A stretch of 64,000 nt of DNA from Hungatella hathewayi WAL-18680 (GTDB lineage Bacteria; Bacillota; Clostridia; Lachnospirales; Lachnospiraceae). This document shows positions 52,466 through 61,160 of this stretch, piece by piece (the stretch's first letter is position 1; every line of letters begins with the position of its first letter). A program made the position numbers and the translations under genes. The notes under the pieces are model-generated. The model saw only the letters and a program-made list of their open reading frames with translations. It was not told the origin of the DNA and made no database searches. The stretch covers positions 547,513-611,512 of the forward strand of contig NZ_JH379027.1 of the NCBI RefSeq assembly GCF_000235505.1, given 5' to 3'.

Positions 52466-52504
52466 AAAAAAGAACTGGCAGCAGACAGCAGCCGGTTCTT
52501 TTTT
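52466..52504. terminator. Bidirectional intrinsic terminator
   Basis: AAAAAAGAACTGGC (52466-52479) pairs with GCCGGTTCTTTTTT (52491-52504), with one mismatch-type G-U pair. A and T tracts on both sides let it serve the HTH gene on + and the BCCT transporter on -. Confidence 0.85.
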
Positions 52505-52512
52505 TGTTTCGA

Positions 52513-54075
52513 TTAAAGTGTCTTATTTGTCTCCTCCAGATAGGCCCTGGCATCCTTGAAGAAGCTGAAGATAATCAGCAGGATGATAATGCCGATGGGG
52601 AAGGCGGCTATGATGGATACTGTCTGTAAGTTCGCCATGGAATTATCGGAGAAAATCAGGGCGATGGGCAGCAGCATCAGCAGGATGCCCCAAAACAGCT
52701 TCACGTTCTTGTGTGGCTCCGCACCGCTTGGAAGCTCCTTGCAGGAGTAGGAGGCGGCCACCAGGGTCAGAGCGTCAAAGGAGGTGGCATAAAAGGCAAT
52801 CATGGTGACGGCCAGCAGGATCAGCACCAGCTGGGGCAGTGGCAGGGTATGGATGACTGTGATGATAATCTCATACAAATCGCCGGATTTCTCATAGAGC
52901 GAAAGTAAGTCTACCTTGCCGGTCATCTGGAGATTCAGCCCGTAATTTCCTAATATAATAAACGAAGTAAATGTTCCCGACAGTCCGAAGAAGTATCCGC
53001 CCAGTATGGTCTGGCGGATGGTCCGCCCCTTGCTGATGGTGCCGATGAAGAATGGGGTCGCCACGCACCATACCATCCAGTAAGCCCAGTAGAAGATGGT
53101 CCAGGTCTGCGGGAAGGAGGAGGTGCGCAGGGCATCCGTCCAGGTGGACAGCCCGATAAAGTTCTGGGCCACATTTCCCACCGCGGTGATGCCGGTCTCA
53201 ATGATATAGCGGGCTTCCCCGCCGCCAATCAGCACATAAGCTAACAGAAGACCGAATAAATACACACAGGAGGCCGCCAGCTTGGCGATTCCCTTCATAC
53301 CGAAATATACCGTTACCGTGTAGGTAATACAGATGACTACCAAAATCCCAATCGTGAGCCAGTGAGTCTGTGGAATGCCGAACACCTTGCTGAGAGCCAT
53401 GGATAACAGCGGCGTTGCCAGTGAGAAAGTGGTGGCGGTGCCGGCCAGCAATGCAAATACAGCCAGCAGATCAATCACCTTTCCCCACACACCGTCCACG
53501 TGTTTACCCAGAATCGGACGGCAGGCTTCGGAATACTTCTGCTTGTTACGTTTCCGCACATGGAGCATGAAGCCGAAGGCCACAGCCAGCACCATGTAAA
53601 AGCTCCAGGGAATCGGTCCCCAGTGGAACAGCGGGTAGGTGGAAGCCCAGTCCTGCATGGAGCCCATGTCGGAGATGTGTGGCTCCGCGGCATACAGCAT
53701 CCACTCGCACAGGGAGTAGAACAGGATGTCGGCGGCCAGACCGGCGGTGAACATCATGGAACCCCATTTGAATGCGGAGTACTCCGGTTTGTCCGAGCCC
53801 CCCAGCTTGATATGGCCGTACCTGGAAAATGCAATGTACAGGGAGCAGAGAAAAACGCCCAGACCGATAATCATATAGTAGCTTCCCAGCTCATCCCCAA
53901 GGAAATAGCGGATGGAAGCCAGAATATTGCCGGACCCTTCCGGGTTAACCATGAAGAGAATACACAAGATAAGGATACAGATGAAAGGCACGAGGGTGGT
54001 GACCCAGTCCAGCTGGGACCAGATGCCTTTTTTCCCGGATGCCGGTTGATTCGTCGACTGTTTTGATTCTGTCAT
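52513..54075 (-). CDS. BCCT family transporter (choline/betaine/carnitine type)
   Basis: A 520-residue secondary transporter with twelve predicted helices. The BCCT signature in helix 8 region is seen as WTIFYWAYWMVWCV and FFIGTISKGRTIRQTILGG. YPLFHWGPIPWSFY matches the conserved helix with the trimethylammonium aromatic box. It would import choline, betaine or carnitine with sodium or by exchange. On the - strand the start codon lies at 54075-54073 behind AGGAGGAG; a longer frame to 54192 adds a non-typical, basic N-terminus. It may supply choline for LicD-type decoration, which is speculation. Confidence 0.92.
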   Translation of the reverse strand: MTESKQSTNQPASGKKGIWSQLDWVTTLVPFICILILCILFMVNPEGSGNILASIRYFLGDELGSYYMIIGLGVFLCSLYIAFSRYGHIKLGGSDKPEYSAFKWGSMMFTAGLAADILFYSLCEWMLYAAEPHISDMGSMQDWASTYPLFHWGPIPWSFYMVLAVAFGFMLHVRKRNKQKYSEACRPILGKHVDGVWGKVIDLLAVFALLAGTATTFSLATPLLSMALSKVFGIPQTHWLTIGILVVICITYTVTVYFGMKGIAKLAASCVYLFGLLLAYVLIGGGEARYIIETGITAVGNVAQNFIGLSTWTDALRTSSFPQTWTIFYWAYWMVWCVATPFFIGTISKGRTIRQTILGGYFFGLSGTFTSFIILGNYGLNLQMTGKVDLLSLYEKSGDLYEIIITVIHTLPLPQLVLILLAVTMIAFYATSFDALTLVAASYSCKELPSGAEPHKNVKLFWGILLMLLPIALIFSDNSMANLQTVSIIAAFPIGIIILLIIFSFFKDARAYLEETNKTL

Positions 54076-54199
54076 AACATTTCTCCTCCTATGATGTTCA
54101 AAAATTATGTAAAATGAATCATATTGAACATAATAACACCGGCGAATCAAAATTGCAAGCGGTAAATATAAAGATTTTCTGACATTTTGCAAAAAGTGC

Positions 54200-54228
54200 T
54201 ACAAAAACTTCAGGATATCTTATATAAT
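54200..54228 (+). promoter_or_regulatory. Candidate promoter for the lipoprotein gene
   Basis: TATAAT at 54223-54228 is a perfect -10. TACAAA at 54200-54205, 17 bases upstream, is a weak -35. The lipoprotein start codon is about 30 bases downstream. Confidence 0.55.
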
Positions 54229-54258
54229 ACAGGAGTCGGTAAAAGGAGGAGAACTATT

Positions 54259-54768
54259 ATGAAGAAGATAATTATCACTTTATTATCATGTACGTTATTA
54301 CTGTGTGGCTGTACACAGAGCAATATTGTAGCATCAGAAGGCAACCGTGTTCCGGATACGGAGATTCGGGGCGGTATCGAGATTGAGTGGGGCCAGGTGT
54401 GGGATGATTTGGATGCCCAGTTCCTGGACAAGGAGCTCTACCCGTTTAGCGAGAGCATCAACGGCAACATCATGGATGAGGAGAACAAGATTGATTTGGT
54501 TCTGCTTGTCAATGAGGAGATTACCAAGGAGCAGGCCAGCGAATATGCTACGGCCGTGTTAAAGGGACTGAATGACAGCGTTGCAACCCAGGATTTTTCC
54601 TTCAACCCTTCGGATGAAGAGTTTTACGGTGATTTTGTCAGCAACAACGATGTGAGCGTTCTGGTGGCTCCGGCATTGTCATTTGAGGACCCATCCACTC
54701 ACATTCTGGAGGACACCATCAAGGCAGATGAGGAATACAGACCGGTAGGAATGCCTGCGGCAGAGTAA
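54259..54768 (+). CDS. Putative lipoprotein of unknown function
   Basis: A 169-residue protein with a lipoprotein signal peptide (MKKIIITLLSCTLLLCGC) and lipobox LCGC, modified Cys near residue 18. The mature part is acidic, with VWDDLDAQFLDKELYPFSE, DLVLLVNEEITKEQASEYA and VLKGLNDSVATQDFSF. That pattern suggests a small alpha/beta domain. I recognise no family. AAAAGGAGGAG gives an excellent ribosome site. It is monocistronic, bounded by its own promoter and a strong terminator. Confidence 0.8.
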   Translation: MKKIIITLLSCTLLLCGCTQSNIVASEGNRVPDTEIRGGIEIEWGQVWDDLDAQFLDKELYPFSESINGNIMDEENKIDLVLLVNEEITKEQASEYATAVLKGLNDSVATQDFSFNPSDEEFYGDFVSNNDVSVLVAPALSFEDPSTHILEDTIKADEEYRPVGMPAAE

Positions 54769-54810
54769 GAATTACGATAACCGATAATAAAGTAACAATG
54801 ATAAAGAATA

Positions 54811-54867
54811 AAAGGGACTGTGAAATCCGTATTAAGTGTTTAATAGCGGATTTCACAGTCCCTTTTT
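54811..54867. terminator. Strong intrinsic terminator, probably bidirectional
   Basis: A stem of about 19 bp pairs 54811-54829 with 54847-54865 (AAAGGGACTGTGAAATCCG side), loop of about 17 bases, followed by T. It lies between the convergent lipoprotein and phospholipase-like genes and can serve both. Confidence 0.9.
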
Positions 54868-54893
54868 CTATGTGCCGGTATGTGCCGGCCAGC

Positions 54894-55871
54894 TCACTGC
54901 ACGGTCAGCCCGCTGTGATAGGAGTAGCTTCCCAATTCACTAAGCAGCGGTCCGAAATCCACCTCTTCCGGCGGGATTCCGCTGGTGATAATCTGGTTAA
55001 TCAGATAGTAGACCGTGTTGCATTTTGACAGGCATTGGCGGAACAGCTCCGGGAAGGACTGGTCGGAGGCCAGACGCATGTCCCAGGGATTGCACCAGGT
55101 CTCATGGTCCAGGTTCAGACACTGCCTGGGGTTCTTCACCGTGTCGGTCACCAGCTTTCTGGAAGCCATGGGGTTGCGCATAAACATGGATTCCACGAAC
55201 TCAATGCTGTTGCGCTTGATTCCCGACGGGTCCGATAATGTCCGGCAGCCGAAGCGCATGGCCATGATGGAGCGGTGGACCATGGCGGGAGTCACCTGGA
55301 AATTGTTTTTGTAGGTAATCGGATAGTAGGTCTTGTTGATGCAGGTTGACATAATACGGGAAACGAACTGCATCTCCATGCCGTTTAGACAGATGGTGGC
55401 CGCCTGGTTGAACTGGGACGGCTTTTTCTTTTTGTATTTTAACAGTAGCAGGGCGTCGATATCATTTTCCAGGGCGGCGTGAAGGCCGTGGTGCTGGCTG
55501 CTTGGGTTGCCGGTGTCGTACTGAATCCGCCCGTAGACGAAGGGATGGCAGATGGAGTCGCCGATATAGTGATTCAGATACCCGCAGAAATATGACAATG
55601 CCTGCTCCCTCTGCTGTTTGGACGGGATACGCGCCATCTCCTCCATATAATTGGCGAAGAATTCGCTGATATGGCTCTCATGCATATAGGAGCCCACGTT
55701 GCGGTAATCCCGGTGGCGCAGAATGGGAATATTATAAAAAAACATATCCGGTCCCTGAAGACCCAGCTGGTAGAGCCAGCGGTATTTGGAGATAATTCGT
55801 TTTAACTGATTGGCCGGTAAATCGTTGTAGGCTTTCATGCCTAAAATATAGTGGGTAGTGAAACCGGGCAT
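54894..55871 (-). CDS. Zinc-dependent phospholipase C-like protein
   Basis: A 325-residue protein of the bacterial zinc-dependent phospholipase C-like family (often annotated as hypothetical). Conserved histidines and acids occur in MPGFTTHYILG, LQGPDMFFYN, MHESHISEFF and FCGYLNHYIGDSICHPF, a set that could bind three zinc ions. No signal peptide is present, so a cytosolic or unusual location is likely, unlike secreted clostridial alpha-toxin. The - strand start has GTGAGGGA upstream. It is divergent from the alanine symporter gene. Confidence 0.78.
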   Translation of the reverse strand: MPGFTTHYILGMKAYNDLPANQLKRIISKYRWLYQLGLQGPDMFFYNIPILRHRDYRNVGSYMHESHISEFFANYMEEMARIPSKQQREQALSYFCGYLNHYIGDSICHPFVYGRIQYDTGNPSSQHHGLHAALENDIDALLLLKYKKKKPSQFNQAATICLNGMEMQFVSRIMSTCINKTYYPITYKNNFQVTPAMVHRSIMAMRFGCRTLSDPSGIKRNSIEFVESMFMRNPMASRKLVTDTVKNPRQCLNLDHETWCNPWDMRLASDQSFPELFRQCLSKCNTVYYLINQIITSGIPPEEVDFGPLLSELGSYSYHSGLTVQ

Positions 55872-55988
55872 AAGAATCCCTCACTTTCTATACAACTATC
55901 ATTATTGTAATCATACCATATTTTTATTCATATGCATAGTTCAACTGACCACGGAATAGATGATAGAAAGAGGTTTTGAGGTGAGAAA

Positions 55989-57404
55989 ATGATTCATCAG
56001 ATACACGGGATTGTGTGGGGGCCGGCAATGTTGATAGCCCTGATAGCGCTTGGCATCATATACAGCATCCGCTCCGGATTTTTTCAAATTAGAAAGATGG
56101 GATACTGGTGGCGGACGACGGCCGGGAGTTTGTGGAACGCTGGCAAAAGTGGAAGCGATAAAGGTTCCGGCAGCGACAGCTCCGGCAACAAAAGCCGGGC
56201 CAACGACAAACACTCCGTCACAAAAGTTCAGGCGGCCTGCACCGCCCTGGCGGCCACGGTGGGAACGGGCAATATCGTGGGGGTGGCCACCGCCCTGACG
56301 GCCGGAGGCCCCGGAGCTATCTTCTGGATGTGGGTGTCCGCCGCCATCGGCATGATGACAGCTTACGCCGAGACCAGCCTGGGCATCCGCTACCGGTATC
56401 GGAACGCTGAAAACCGCTGGATATGCGGGCCCATGGTCTATCTGGAAAAGGGATTACATATGCCGTGGCTGGGACTTTTATACAGCATCTTCTGTATCCT
56501 GTCCTCCCTGGGAATGGGGAGTATGGTCCAGTCCAACGCCATAGCGGAAACCATGAACTACACTTTCGGAGCGGCGCCGCTGGCGGTGGGACTGGTCCTG
56601 GCCGTCCTGGTTCTGATTGTCATCTGGGGCGGGATTGGCCGCATCGCCTACGTGTCCGAGCGGCTGATGCCCGTCTCCGCCGGAATCTATATCATCTTCT
56701 CCCTGGTGGTCATCTTCTCCTGCTACGACAGAATCCCGCTGGTGGTGGGCCAGATTCTGAAATCGGCCCTGGCCCCGGAAGCCCTGCTTGGCGGCGTGGG
56801 CGGCTACGGTATCAGCAGGAGTCTGCGCTACGGAATCGCGAGAGGCGTCTTCTCCAACGAGGCGGGACTTGGCAGCCTGGCCATTCTCCACGGGGCGGCG
56901 GAGGACACGACGCCGGAGGAGCAGGGCATGTGGGCCATGTTCGAGGTATTTTTCGACACGGTCATCATCTGTACCCTGACTGCGCTGGTGATACTGTGCA
57001 TGACCACGGAGGGTCTTGACAACGTGTTCTACGACGGCGCCGCCCTGACCACCTTCTGCTTTGAGCGGCGGCTGGGAGATGTGGGCCGGTATCTGGTGTC
57101 CGGCTCTATGCTGGTATTCGCATTCGCCACCATTATCGCCTGGTACTACCTGGGACGGCAGACCGTGGCCTACGTTCTGGACCGGTTGGGACGAAAATTC
57201 GTCTTTATCAAACGAAATGAAAAGTGGCTGGAAAAACTCTACCTGCTTCTCTACCTGGACGCCGTCTATCTTGGCTGCATCAGCAGTCTGAAAACCGTGT
57301 GGGAATTGTCGGACATCTGGAACGGCCTCATGGCGGTGCCCAATATGATTGCCCTGGTATTCCTCATGCGTGAGGTGACATTTCCAAAAGAGCCCGGAAG
57401 ATAG
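55989..57404 (+). CDS. Sodium:alanine symporter family protein (AGCS)
   Basis: A 471-residue amino-acid transporter with about eleven helices. The AGCS markers are AALAATVGTGNIVGVATAL-like sequence near 85-105, GGPGAIFWMWVSAAIGMM, and GIARGVFSNEAGLGSLAI. It would import alanine or glycine with sodium or protons. An insertion rich in Ser, Gly, Lys and Asn after the second helix is longer than usual. GAGGTGAG precedes the start. It is followed by a separate SIS/ABC operon. Confidence 0.93.
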   Translation: MIHQIHGIVWGPAMLIALIALGIIYSIRSGFFQIRKMGYWWRTTAGSLWNAGKSGSDKGSGSDSSGNKSRANDKHSVTKVQAACTALAATVGTGNIVGVATALTAGGPGAIFWMWVSAAIGMMTAYAETSLGIRYRYRNAENRWICGPMVYLEKGLHMPWLGLLYSIFCILSSLGMGSMVQSNAIAETMNYTFGAAPLAVGLVLAVLVLIVIWGGIGRIAYVSERLMPVSAGIYIIFSLVVIFSCYDRIPLVVGQILKSALAPEALLGGVGGYGISRSLRYGIARGVFSNEAGLGSLAILHGAAEDTTPEEQGMWAMFEVFFDTVIICTLTALVILCMTTEGLDNVFYDGAALTTFCFERRLGDVGRYLVSGSMLVFAFATIIAWYYLGRQTVAYVLDRLGRKFVFIKRNEKWLEKLYLLLYLDAVYLGCISSLKTVWELSDIWNGLMAVPNMIALVFLMREVTFPKEPGR

Positions 57405-57516
57405 GGCAGATGGTTGTAAAAAAGTTCCAACTCCCCAGAAACCGGAGGTCATGGGATAATATGGGTTATAGAACCGGAAACCTGTAAAAACCAGTTTCAG
57501 AAGGGAGGATACACTT

Positions 57517-58263
57517 ATGTTAAACCGATATGCCATGGAATATTACCATCACATTGTGGAGATTATGGACAAAATCGTGAACGAGAGCGGAGAGAGTATC
57601 GAGAAGGCGGCCCAGGCCATGTTGAGATGCTGGAAGAACGGCGGCAATATCTTCGCATTCGGTCCCGGCCATGCGGGAATGTTTGCGGAAGAAATGTTTT
57701 ACCGGGCCGGCGGTCTGGCTGTCACCAATCCGCTGTTCCACTCCGGTCTGATGTGCAATGAGCGTCCTATTACGCTGACCTCAGCCCTGGAGGTACTGCC
57801 GGGTTACGCCACCGTCATCCTGAACGAGAGCCAGCTGAAAGCGGGGGACTGCCTGCTGATTCATTCTGTGGCGGCCCGCAATCCCGTGGTGGTGGAGATG
57901 GCGGCCAAGGCCAGAAAGAGAGGCATCTTCGTGATTGGAATCATCAATATGAACTATGCCACACAGGTGACCAGCCGGGACCCGTCCGGTAAAATGATGT
58001 ACGACGAGTGCGACATCGTCATTGACACCAGAGGTGACCTGGGAGATTCCTGCATCGACATGGAACAGGTGGAGCAGAAGGTGGCGCCTACGTCATCGGT
58101 GCTGGGCACCTTTATCGCCAACCTGCTGATACTGCAGCTCAGTGAGCTGATGGTCCATGACGGCATAACGCCGCCGGTATACCAGAGCGCCAACATTGAT
58201 GGCGGAGCCGAGTACAATGCGAAACTGATGGAAACATACAAGGACAGAATTTTTTATCTGTAA
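57517..58263 (+). CDS. SIS domain protein (UPF0309-like sugar isomerase/phosphosugar binder)
   Basis: A 248-residue SIS-domain protein. CWKNGGNIFAFGPGHAGMFA is the phosphosugar-binding loop, and DCLLIHSVAARNPVVVEMA and FVIGIINMNYATQV follow the SIS pattern. GTFIANLLILQLSELM near the C-terminus fits the UPF0309 group. It may bind or isomerise a phosphorylated amino sugar. It is the first gene of the importer operon (84 bases to the next gene), which suggests that the importer substrate enters sugar-related metabolism. The direct substrate is unknown. Confidence 0.82.
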   Translation: MLNRYAMEYYHHIVEIMDKIVNESGESIEKAAQAMLRCWKNGGNIFAFGPGHAGMFAEEMFYRAGGLAVTNPLFHSGLMCNERPITLTSALEVLPGYATVILNESQLKAGDCLLIHSVAARNPVVVEMAAKARKRGIFVIGIINMNYATQVTSRDPSGKMMYDECDIVIDTRGDLGDSCIDMEQVEQKVAPTSSVLGTFIANLLILQLSELMVHDGITPPVYQSANIDGGAEYNAKLMETYKDRIFYL

Positions 58264-58315
58264 ATACTATCTGCAAATCATGCCTGTAAATCACATTTGC
58301 AGACAGAAAAAAGCG

Positions 58316-58334
58316 GCTGAGTCATCCACTCAGC
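58316..58334 (+). promoter_or_regulatory. Hairpin next to the ribosome site of the binding protein gene
   Basis: GCTGAGT (58316-58322) and ACTCAGC (58328-58334) form a perfect 7-bp stem with a 5-base loop, ending directly before the AGAAGGAGG ribosome site (58335-58343). A longer stem (58271-58278 with 58295-58302) lies just upstream. They may stabilise the 5' end of a processed, highly expressed binding-protein mRNA. Confidence 0.5.
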
Positions 58335-58347
58335 AGAAGGAGGACTT

Positions 58348-59568
58348 ATGAGAAAGAATTTGAAAAAAGCAGCAGCGGTGGCGCTGGGCCTGGCCTGCGT
58401 ATTCCAGCTGGCGGGATGCTCCACCGGAAAAGGAACGGAAGCCCCAAAGGAGACCAACGCACCGGCTACAACCGCGGCAAAACCGGCGGATGCATCGATG
58501 GAGGCTGACGGCCAGGAGGAAGCGCCTGCCGGCGACATGCTCTGGAAGGTGGAGCCGCTGCCGGAGAAGACAAAACTGGTGGTTTCCTATCTCGCCAACA
58601 GTACACCGGGACTGACCACCTATATTGCCCAGCAGAAGGGCTGGCTGGAGCAGTGCAACCTGGACGTGGAGATGGTTTATTTTGCGGGAGGACCGGCCCA
58701 GATGGAGGCGTCCGGCTCCTGGGATGTGGGAACCACAGGAATCGGCGGCGTTATCACCGGCGTTCTGAATTCGGATATCAAGATTCTCGGCGTGGCCGCC
58801 CGTGACCAGGGACTGTTCCAGGCATTCTTTGCCAGGAAGGATTCCGACATTGTAAAAGACGGGACAGGCTATGGCACGGTGCCGGAGGTATACGGAAAAC
58901 CGGACAGCTGGAAGGGAAAAGATATCCTGACGGCCGTGGGAACCACCAATAACTATACGCTGTACTGCACCTTAAAGAGTCTGGGACTGACCCTGGATGA
59001 TGTGAACCTGATTAACATGGATATCGCGTCCGCCACCACGGCATTCCTGGCAGGCCAGGGAGATTTGGCAGGGGTTCAGGGAACCATGATTTACGATGAG
59101 GCATACCAGAAAGCGGACAGCGACTACGTGATGGTCAGCAGTGACCAGATGTTAAAGAGCGGTCTGTCCGTCAACTACGTGGCGTCACCAAGCGCCTGGG
59201 AGAACAAGCAGGAGGCCGTGTCCAAATGGCTGGAGCTTGCCACCATGGCCGGAGAGTGGGCCAACGCTAACCAGGACGAGGCCGCCCAGATGATGACAGA
59301 TATGTACCAGAGCGATGGCTACGACACGAAAATCGAGGACAACTTACTGACCATCAAGGAAAACCCATTCACCACTCTTGAGGAGAACAAGCAGTTCTTT
59401 ACGGAGAAGGATGAGAACGGCGAACTGCTGGCAAAGAGCCAGATTTACAACCCCATGGACGGCTACGTGGAGATGGGTAACTACACGGAAGACCAGCTGG
59501 AAGAGCTGAAAGCCAAGGATAACTTTATCGACAAAGTGATGCTGGACATCTATGACAGAGCGAAATAA
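58348..59568 (+). CDS. ABC importer substrate-binding lipoprotein (NMT1/SsuA type), first copy
   Basis: A 406-residue lipoprotein with signal peptide and lipobox LAGC (Cys near residue 24), then an Ala/Thr/Glu linker to about 70. The periplasmic-binding fold of the NMT1/sulfonate group is seen in LANSTPGLTTYIAQQKGWLE, YFAGGPAQMEASGSWDVG and LAGQGDLAGVQGT. This group binds sulfonates, nitrate, thiamine precursors and similar small solutes. It is the first transport gene of the operon and is 18 bases before the permease. Solute identity cannot be read. Confidence 0.9.
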   Translation: MRKNLKKAAAVALGLACVFQLAGCSTGKGTEAPKETNAPATTAAKPADASMEADGQEEAPAGDMLWKVEPLPEKTKLVVSYLANSTPGLTTYIAQQKGWLEQCNLDVEMVYFAGGPAQMEASGSWDVGTTGIGGVITGVLNSDIKILGVAARDQGLFQAFFARKDSDIVKDGTGYGTVPEVYGKPDSWKGKDILTAVGTTNNYTLYCTLKSLGLTLDDVNLINMDIASATTAFLAGQGDLAGVQGTMIYDEAYQKADSDYVMVSSDQMLKSGLSVNYVASPSAWENKQEAVSKWLELATMAGEWANANQDEAAQMMTDMYQSDGYDTKIEDNLLTIKENPFTTLEENKQFFTEKDENGELLAKSQIYNPMDGYVEMGNYTEDQLEELKAKDNFIDKVMLDIYDRAK

Positions 59569-59586
59569 ACGATACGGAGGCAGGAG

Positions 59587-60399
59587 ATGGCAAATCACAA
59601 ACCGCAGTCTTTTTACTCATTAAGAACCAATTTTAAATATCACGTGATACTTCCGCTGGTGACGATTGTGGTTTTCCTGGGGGTGTGGGAGCTGGTAGGG
59701 TTTTTCGGAATTGTTCCGGCAAAATATCTTCCCGCCCCCTCTGCCCTGGTGGCAACCTTTTCGGACAAGCTGGTGAACCCAAAACCGGAGGGAGCGACGC
59801 TGATTCAGAACCTTGTATCCAGTATACAGATATCCTTTGTGGGGTTTCTCACAGCCATCGTCATCGGGATTCCGCTGGGGCTGCTGATGGGATTCTACGA
59901 GCCATTTGACCGGTTCGTGAAGCCGGTATTTGAGATGATTCGTCCCATACCGCCCATTGCCTGGATTCCGCTCACCATCGTGATGCTGGGAATCGGGTTC
60001 AAGGCAAAGGTCTTTATCATCTGTTTTGCCGCCTTTGTGCCCTGCGTCATGAATGCCTACACGGGCATCAAGCTGACCAATCCGACGTTGATACAGGTGG
60101 CGAGGGCCTGCGGGGCGTCCAATCTTCAGATATTTTTTAAGGTCTGTATCCCGTCGTCGGTACAGATGGTATTTGCAGGGGTGCAGATTGCACTGTCCGC
60201 TTCCTGGTCCACCCTGGTGGCGGCGGAAATGCTGGCGTCCTCGTCAGGTCTGGGATACATGATACAGATGGGCCGCCTGCTGGCGAGACCGGATTTAATC
60301 GTGCTGGGTATGCTGATCATCGGCATCATCGGTTTTCTGCTCTCAGCCCTGCTCACCGTGCTGGAGCAGAATCTTGCTAAATGGAGGGTGGTCAGATGA
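59587..60399 (+). CDS. ABC importer permease 1 (SsuC/TauC type)
   Basis: A 270-residue permease with six helices. The ATPase-contact EAA loop appears as ARACGASNLQIFFKVCIPSS, and EMIRPIPPIAWIPL is the conserved region before it. GGCAGGAGAT precedes the ATG. The stop overlaps permease 2 by four bases (ATGA). It should form a heterodimeric channel with permease 2, as expected from two distinct permease genes in one operon. Confidence 0.93.
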   Translation: MANHKPQSFYSLRTNFKYHVILPLVTIVVFLGVWELVGFFGIVPAKYLPAPSALVATFSDKLVNPKPEGATLIQNLVSSIQISFVGFLTAIVIGIPLGLLMGFYEPFDRFVKPVFEMIRPIPPIAWIPLTIVMLGIGFKAKVFIICFAAFVPCVMNAYTGIKLTNPTLIQVARACGASNLQIFFKVCIPSSVQMVFAGVQIALSASWSTLVAAEMLASSSGLGYMIQMGRLLARPDLIVLGMLIIGIIGFLLSALLTVLEQNLAKWRVVR

Positions 60400-61160
60400 C
60401 AAATAAGAAAAACCTCTTTTATTATGTAGCGCCGTACTGCTCGATTTTGCTGCTGTTTCTCGGATGGCTGTACATATCGTCGACGAAGCCGGAGCTGTTT
60501 CCAACCCCGGCGGCTACCTGGGACAGACTGATTCTGCTTTTGGAGAAACCGCTGGCACGGGTGCCGCTTTGGAAGCATGTGATAAACAGCCTTCGGAGAG
60601 TGGTGATTGCCCTGGTGGCGGCCAGCGTGGCGGGAGTCATTTTCGGCATCTTCATGGGCTGGAACCGGACCTTCAACGCGACGCTGGGCAGTCTGTTTCA
60701 GATCATCCGTCCCATTCCGCCCATCGCCTGGATACCGCTTATCACCATCTGGTTTGGCATCGGGGAGTTTCCGAAGGTGCTGATTATCTTTATCGGAACC
60801 TTCTCCATCGTGGTCACCAACACCTACACGGGAGTTGCCATGGTGGACCCGCTAAACCTGGCGGTGGGAAAGATTTTCCACGCCTCTAAACGGGAGATAT
60901 TGACGGAAATCGTGCTTCCGGCGGCATTGCCGGCCATATTCTCCGGCATCCGCATGGCGATCGGCGTTGGCTGGGCCATCGTGCTGGCGGCGGAGATGGT
61001 AGGGGCGGCTTCCGGCGTGGGCTTCCTGATCTTCCGCGGAAATGAGCTGCGGGATATGTCCTTAATCTTTGTCTGTATGTTTATTATCGGTATCATCGGG
61101 GCCCTGCTTTCCGTGGGTGCTTCCTGGCTGGAGAGGAGATTGTGTCCATGGAAGAACTGA
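60396..61160 (+). CDS. ABC importer permease 2 (SsuC/TauC type)
   Basis: A 254-residue permease with six helices. IIRPIPPIAWIPLITIW and the EAA-type loop KIFHASKREILTEIVLP identify the same family as permease 1, but the two share only the core pattern, so they are old paralogues. ATG 60396 overlaps the previous stop; an in-frame ATG at 60381 is less likely because GGAGGGTGG then lies inside the gene. The 3' end overlaps ATPase 1 by 13 bases. Confidence 0.92.
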   Translation: MTNKKNLFYYVAPYCSILLLFLGWLYISSTKPELFPTPAATWDRLILLLEKPLARVPLWKHVINSLRRVVIALVAASVAGVIFGIFMGWNRTFNATLGSLFQIIRPIPPIAWIPLITIWFGIGEFPKVLIIFIGTFSIVVTNTYTGVAMVDPLNLAVGKIFHASKREILTEIVLPAALPAIFSGIRMAIGVGWAIVLAAEMVGAASGVGFLIFRGNELRDMSLIFVCMFIIGIIGALLSVGASWLERRLCPWKN

